Shown one piece after another: positions 5,669 through 9,021 of a stretch of 9,021 nucleotides of DNA. Every line of letters begins with the position of its first letter. Within the stretch, counting starts at the first letter, position 1. Where the stretch lies: the NCBI GenBank assembly GCA_947497635.1, contig CANMHZ010000036.1, positions 1 through 9,021 on the forward strand, given 5' to 3'. Origin of the DNA: Helicobacteraceae bacterium. Its GTDB lineage: Bacteria > Campylobacterota > Campylobacteria > Campylobacterales > Sulfurimonadaceae. Made by a program: the position numbers and the translations under genes. The notes under the pieces were generated by a model. The model did no database searches and was not told the origin of the DNA. It worked only from the letters and a program-made list of their open reading frames with translations.

Positions 5669-6442
5669 ATGGTAACTATGAAAGACCTTTTAGAATGCGG
5701 TGTACACTTCGGTCACCAAACACGTCGTTGGAATCCGAAAATGAAAAAATATATTTTCGGTGTTCGTAAAAACATTTACATCATCGATCTTCAAAAAACA
5801 TTACGTTTTTTCCGTGCTGCGTATCAGCAAGTTCTTGACGCTGCGGCTGAGGGACAAACCGTTCTTTTCGTAGGAACCAAAAAACAAGCACGCGTAGCTG
5901 TTCGTGATGCAGCTATCTCTTGTGGTATGCCATACGTTGATAACCGTTGGTTGGGTGGAATGTTGACTAACTTCCCAACAATCCAAAAATCAATCCGTAA
6001 ACTTGAAATTATCGAAGAGATGCAAGCAAATGGTCAAACAGGTCTTTTAACTAAAAAAGAAGCGTTGATGATGGGTCGTCAAAAAGACAAATTGATCGCA
6101 TACCTTGGTGGTATTCGTAATATGAAAACATTGCCAGATATGATGTTTGTTGTTGATGCTGTAAAAGAAAATATTGCGGTTCAAGAAGCTCGTCACCTCG
6201 GTATCCGTGTTGTTGCACCTCTTGATACTAACTGTGATCCAGACGTAATTGACATTCCAATCCCTGGAAATGATGATGCTATCCGTTCAATTCAACTTTT
6301 CTGTAAAGAAATGGCAGAAGCGATCAATGAGGGTAAAGCACTTCGTAACAGCGGAAATGATGAAGTAACGGAAGAAGAAATGGCTCCAGAAGCAGTAGCG
6401 GAAGAAGCAGCTTCTGTTGCAGTAGTAGCAGAGGAAGCATAA
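5669..6442 (+). CDS. rpsB: 30S ribosomal protein S2
   Basis: A 257-residue S2, slightly longer than the 241 residues of E. coli. S2 binds late in assembly of the small subunit, between head and body, and helps recruit S1. Diagnostic segments are GVHFGHQTRRWNP near the N-terminus, KNIYIIDLQKT (34-44), VLFVGTKKQA (65-74), RWLGGMLTNF (93-102), and DTNCDPDVIDIPIPGNDDA toward the end of the fold. The last 25 or so residues are an acidic, Ala/Glu-rich tail with repeated EEA units, low in complexity and probably disordered. AAGGA at 5658-5662, 6 nt before the ATG, supports the start. It is followed by tsf after 2 nt, the conserved S2/EF-Ts operon. The structured repeat in its leader suggests post-transcriptional control. 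Confidence 0.98.
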   Translation: MVTMKDLLECGVHFGHQTRRWNPKMKKYIFGVRKNIYIIDLQKTLRFFRAAYQQVLDAAAEGQTVLFVGTKKQARVAVRDAAISCGMPYVDNRWLGGMLTNFPTIQKSIRKLEIIEEMQANGQTGLLTKKEALMMGRQKDKLIAYLGGIRNMKTLPDMMFVVDAVKENIAVQEARHLGIRVVAPLDTNCDPDVIDIPIPGNDDAIRSIQLFCKEMAEAINEGKALRNSGNDEVTEEEMAPEAVAEEAASVAVVAEEA

Positions 6443-6444
6443 TC

Positions 6445-7512
6445 ATGGCAGACGTTACAGCAGCAATGGTTAAAGACCTTCGTGCGGCGACTGATGCGCC
6501 CATGATGGATTGTAAAAAAGCCCTCACTGAGTGTGATGGCGATATGGAAAAAGCAAAAGAATTTTTACGTGACCGTGGTATGGCTCAAACAGCTAAAAAA
6601 GCGGATCGTGTTGCTTCTGAAGGACTTTTGGGACTTAAAGTTTCGGATACTTTCACATCGGCTTCATTAGTAGAAATTAATTCAGAAACTGATTTTGTTG
6701 CAAAAAATGATGGCTTTATCGCTCTTGTTGGCAACACAGCGGCACACGTATTTACGACAGGTGTTAGCACAGTAGAAGAGTTAAACGAAACATCCTACGA
6801 AACAGGAACTTTTTCAGAGTATTTTACCTCTCAAGTTGCTCGTATCGGTGAAAAAATTGTAACTCGTCGTTTTGTAACGCTTAATGCAGGCGAAAATGGA
6901 TGTGTAAACGGTTACGTTCACACAAACGGCCGTGTTGGTGTTTTGGTAGCAATCACATGTGATTCTCAAAAAACAGCAGACGCATTGGCTCCAATGGTAC
7001 GTAACATCGCAATGCACGCATCTGCTATGAAACCTACTACTATGAGTTACAATGATTTCGATCCTGCATTTGTAGAAGCAGAAACTATTGGTCGTATTGA
7101 AGCGATCAAAACTGAGAACGAAGAACTTGCACGTTTGAAAAAAACGGTTAAGAATGTTCCTCAGTATATCTCTATGTCTCAGTTGACTCCAGAAGTTATG
7201 GCTGAAGCTGAAGAAGCGATCAAAGCAAAATTACTAGCGGATGGCAAACCTGAAAAAATTTGGGCAAACATCATCCCTGGACAATTAGCACGTTTCGTAG
7301 CTGACAACACAACTTTGGATAAAGAACTTGCATTGTTGGATCAAAACTACGTTATGGATGATTCACTAACTGTAGCACAAGCACTTACAAAAGAAGCTGC
7401 CGCTCACGGCGGAACAGCAAGCATCGTTGAATTCGTTAAATACGAAGTAGGCGAAGGCTTAGAGAAAAAAGTAGACAACTTCGCAGAAGAAGTCGCTGCT
7501 CAAATGGCGTAA
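6445..7512 (+). CDS. tsf: Translation elongation factor Ts
   Basis: A 355-residue EF-Ts that exchanges GDP for GTP on EF-Tu. The N-terminal module (residues 1-55) starts VKDLRAATDAPMMDCKKAL, the UBA-like EF-Tu-binding domain. ETDFVAKN (81-88) carries the conserved TDFVAK motif whose Asp-Phe pair inserts into EF-Tu. The core repeats follow, with GRVGVLVAI and VRNIAMHASAM. It is about 70 residues longer than E. coli EF-Ts. The long form is what I recall for Campylobacter, so it is not an anomaly. GAGGA at 6431-6435, inside the end of rpsB, lies 9 nt before the ATG, and the two genes are separated by only 2 nt, so translation is probably coupled. Confidence 0.98.
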   Translation: MADVTAAMVKDLRAATDAPMMDCKKALTECDGDMEKAKEFLRDRGMAQTAKKADRVASEGLLGLKVSDTFTSASLVEINSETDFVAKNDGFIALVGNTAAHVFTTGVSTVEELNETSYETGTFSEYFTSQVARIGEKIVTRRFVTLNAGENGCVNGYVHTNGRVGVLVAITCDSQKTADALAPMVRNIAMHASAMKPTTMSYNDFDPAFVEAETIGRIEAIKTENEELARLKKTVKNVPQYISMSQLTPEVMAEAEEAIKAKLLADGKPEKIWANIIPGQLARFVADNTTLDKELALLDQNYVMDDSLTVAQALTKEAAAHGGTASIVEFVKYEVGEGLEKKVDNFAEEVAAQMA

Positions 7513-7513
7513 A

Positions 7514-7529
7514 TAAACCTTTTGGTTTA
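7514..7529 (+). terminator. Weak hairpin directly after tsf
   Basis: TAAACC and GGTTTA form a 6-bp stem around TTTT just behind the tsf stop codon. No T-tract follows, so as an intrinsic terminator it is weak. It may mainly protect the 3' end. Confidence 0.3.
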
Positions 7530-7540
7530 ATTCGCTCTCG

Positions 7541-7562
7541 TTCCCAAGCTCCAGCTTGGGAA
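7541..7562. repeat. Perfect 10-bp palindrome, interspersed-repeat type
   Basis: TTCCCAAGCT (7541-7550) and AGCTTGGGAA (7553-7562) pair perfectly around the 2-base spacer CC. I recall this sequence type (CCCAAGCT-CC-AGCTTGGG) as a palindromic repeat scattered in intergenic DNA of many unrelated bacteria. It lies between tsf and the ABC ATPase gene and could act as a transcript-end hairpin for rpsB-tsf. The downstream sequence (TGTATACAGC) lacks an immediate T-tract, and a T6 run appears only at 7581-7586. Confidence 0.7.
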
Positions 7563-7609
7563 TGTATACAGCAATCAGAATTTTTTACTCCCCTTAAACA
7601 TTTTTCGCC

Positions 7610-7615
7610 TATAAT
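7610..7615 (+). promoter_or_regulatory. -10 box for a leaderless ABC ATPase/fliR transcript
   Basis: TATAAT ends only 6 nt before ATG 7622, so transcription should begin at or next to the A of the start codon. Upstream are T-runs (7581-7586 and 7601-7605) at roughly helical spacing instead of a -35 hexamer, the style reported for sigma-70 promoters in Campylobacter. No Shine-Dalgarno sequence precedes the ATG. Confidence 0.6.
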
Positions 7616-7621
7616 TCCCTT

Positions 7622-8266
7622 ATGACACTTTTAAAAGCAACCTCTTTATCACACCGTTTTGATTATCCTCTTTTTGAGAACCTATCGTTGGAACTTATCG
7701 CACGTGAGTCTATCGCCATTGTTGGAGTAAGCGGAAGCGGTAAATCGACTCTTTTGCATATCCTATCTTCGTTATTGAAACCCAATAGTGGAGAGGTAGA
7801 ACTTTTCGGGCAGAATATTTATACGCTGGATGACGCTTCACTCGTCAAGCTTCGTCGCTATGATTTGGGACTTATCTACCAGAGCCATTATCTTTTTAAG
7901 GGATTTAGTGGTCGTGAAAATCTCGAAGTAGCGGCAATTTTGGCAGGGGAGAGAATTGATCCTATCTTATTGAAACAGTTGGGAATTGATCATGTAATCG
8001 ATCAAAAAGTGACAGAACTCTCAGGAGGTCAGCAACAGCGGGTTTCTATAGCCCGTATTCTCTCCAAAAAACCGCGTCTTATTTTTGCCGATGAACCAAC
8101 GGGCAATTTGGATCACGTAACAGCTAAAGAAGTAATGGATCTTTTTATAAACTATTTGAATGAATATGATGCCGGGATGATTCTCGTGACGCACGATGAA
8201 GAGTTAGCGAGGCGCTGTGATCATATTTATCGCTTGCTGGATGGTATTTTGGTCAAAGGCTCGTAA
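7622..8266 (+). CDS. LolD/MacB-type ABC transporter ATP-binding protein
   Basis: A 214-residue nucleotide-binding subunit with the full motif set. Walker A is GVSGSGKST (35-43), the Q-loop glutamine is Gln87 in IYQSHYLF, and the signature is LSGGQQQR (133-140). Walker B is LIFADE (153-158) with catalytic Glu158, the D-loop is GNLD, and the switch histidine is His191 in VTHDE. The DEPTGNLD block and overall size place it with the LolD/FtsE/MacB group, which powers extraction or mechanotransmission rather than bulk import. No permease partner lies in the window, so the partner is encoded elsewhere or the protein works differently. The start is forced, because the next in-frame codon upstream that matters is a TAA at 7595-7597 with no start codon in between. 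A homologue sits in the same place (tsf - ABC - fliR) in C. jejuni, as I recall. Confidence 0.93.
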   Translation: MTLLKATSLSHRFDYPLFENLSLELIARESIAIVGVSGSGKSTLLHILSSLLKPNSGEVELFGQNIYTLDDASLVKLRRYDLGLIYQSHYLFKGFSGRENLEVAAILAGERIDPILLKQLGIDHVIDQKVTELSGGQQQRVSIARILSKKPRLIFADEPTGNLDHVTAKEVMDLFINYLNEYDAGMILVTHDEELARRCDHIYRLLDGILVKGS

Positions 8267-8269
8267 AAA

Positions 8270-9021
8270 ATGGAGTGGACGACCATTTTTAATGAGGGAA
8301 ATTCCGCCGCTTTTTTTCTCCTTTTTACCCGTTTTACAGCACTTTTTGCAGCTGTTCCTATTTTTTCACATGCCAATATCCCTATGTCGATCAAAGCCGC
8401 AATGTCATTCTTTTTTACGATAGTTTTTTTTGGCTCTCTCCCGCCGTTACAGATTCCCCTTGATGCCGCAAGTCTAACGGTTGGCATTCTAGGTGAACTT
8501 CTGTTTGGATTAACAGTTGGGCTTGTTTTGCAATTGGCGTATAATGTGATTACCTTCGCGGGGGGTCAGATTTCCTTTATGATGGGTTTTTCGCTTGCCT
8601 CAGCGATTGATCCTCAGTCGGGTGTCTCCATGCCGATTATCAACCAGTTTTTATCGCTGTTGGCGTTGATGGTGCTTCTTGTCCTTGATTTACACCACTG
8701 GATTTTACTTTACGCCTCTGAATCCATTGCCTCTGTTCCATTGGGAGGGTTTATGCTCACTCACGAGTTTTTTACGTATCTGATGCACGCGATGCTCAAT
8801 ATGTTTATCGTGGGGTTTATGATTGCTTTTCCAATAACGGCACTTTCTATGCTTGCCGATATTATTTTTGGGATGTTGATGAAAAGTATGCCGCAGTTCA
8901 ATCTTTTGGTTATTGGTATGCCGATTAAAATCGGGGTCTCTTTTTTGGTATTGATGGCAACTCTTGCTGCAACTCTTATGATTGTTAATTCACAGATGGA
9001 AGATGCTTTTTACTTTTTGGA
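8270..9021 (+). CDS. fliR: Flagellar biosynthesis protein FliR, C-terminus beyond the window
   Basis: An open frame from ATG 8270 to the window edge gives 250 residues, nearly the usual 255-265 of FliR. FliR is an inner-membrane subunit of the flagellar type III export gate, together with FliP and FliQ. The protein is strongly hydrophobic, with several membrane segments: AAFFLLFTRFTALFAAVPIF near the start, VGILGELLFGLTVGLVLQLA (71-90), and later FIVGFMIAFPITALSMLADI. The family hallmarks FAGGQISFMMGFSLASAIDP (96-115) and MKSMPQFNLLVIGMPIKI are clear. It begins 3 nt after the ABC ATPase stop. The only Shine-Dalgarno-like sequence, AAAGG (8255-8259), lies 10 nt upstream inside that gene, so translational coupling is likely. 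It probably depends on the leaderless promoter at 7610. Confidence 0.95.
   Translation, partial: MEWTTIFNEGNSAAFFLLFTRFTALFAAVPIFSHANIPMSIKAAMSFFFTIVFFGSLPPLQIPLDAASLTVGILGELLFGLTVGLVLQLAYNVITFAGGQISFMMGFSLASAIDPQSGVSMPIINQFLSLLALMVLLVLDLHHWILLYASESIASVPLGGFMLTHEFFTYLMHAMLNMFIVGFMIAFPITALSMLADIIFGMLMKSMPQFNLLVIGMPIKIGVSFLVLMATLAATLMIVNSQMEDAFYFL

Overview
The window reads as chromosomal DNA of a Campylobacterota (Epsilonproteobacteria) member, most like a free-living sulfur-oxidiser-type lineage such as Sulfuricurvum or Sulfurimonas. The main argument is the gene order rpsB - tsf - ABC ATPase - fliR, which I recall from Campylobacter jejuni (Cj1182c to Cj1179c). A long EF-Ts, a DUF3373-type outer-membrane protein, and promoters with a clear TATAAT -10 but no obvious -35 agree with this. 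The genus is an inference.

Layout. (1) 1-715, minus: the N-terminal 238 residues of a GT-B/PseG-like protein that runs off the left edge. (2) A divergent promoter region, then a small secreted protein (814-1212, plus) that converges with a group II truncated haemoglobin (1215-1661, minus). (3) An aldehyde dehydrogenase (1797-3212, plus) and a Bcp/PrxQ peroxiredoxin (3303-3770, plus). (4) A REP-like inverted pair, then a coiled-coil plus beta-barrel outer-membrane protein (3858-5327, minus). (5) A 341-nt non-coding stretch leading into rpsB (5669-6442) and tsf (6445-7512). (6) A short spacer with a strong palindrome, then a LolD-like ABC ATPase (7622-8266) that appears to be translated from a leaderless mRNA. 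It is followed 3 nt later by fliR (8270 to the window end, incomplete).

The most unusual item is a 64-65 nt element present twice in the same orientation, at 3216-3280 and 5586-5649. Each copy ends about 20 nt before a start codon, once for the peroxiredoxin and once for rpsB. Each folds into two hairpins, and the only differences between the copies lie in the two apical loops. There is too little room between element and ribosome binding site for a separate promoter, so the element is probably transcribed as an mRNA leader. I do not recognise it as a named riboswitch or ribosomal-protein leader. The two copies also flank the peroxiredoxin/porin block as direct repeats. Two other small palindromic repeats, of types I recall as interspersed in many bacterial genomes, lie at 3780-3845 and 7541-7562.

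Functionally the window is mixed: translation (S2, EF-Ts), flagellar export (FliR), peroxide and possibly NO/O2 handling (peroxiredoxin, truncated globin), aldehyde oxidation, and envelope proteins. No tRNA, rRNA, CRISPR array, insertion sequence or phage gene was seen.
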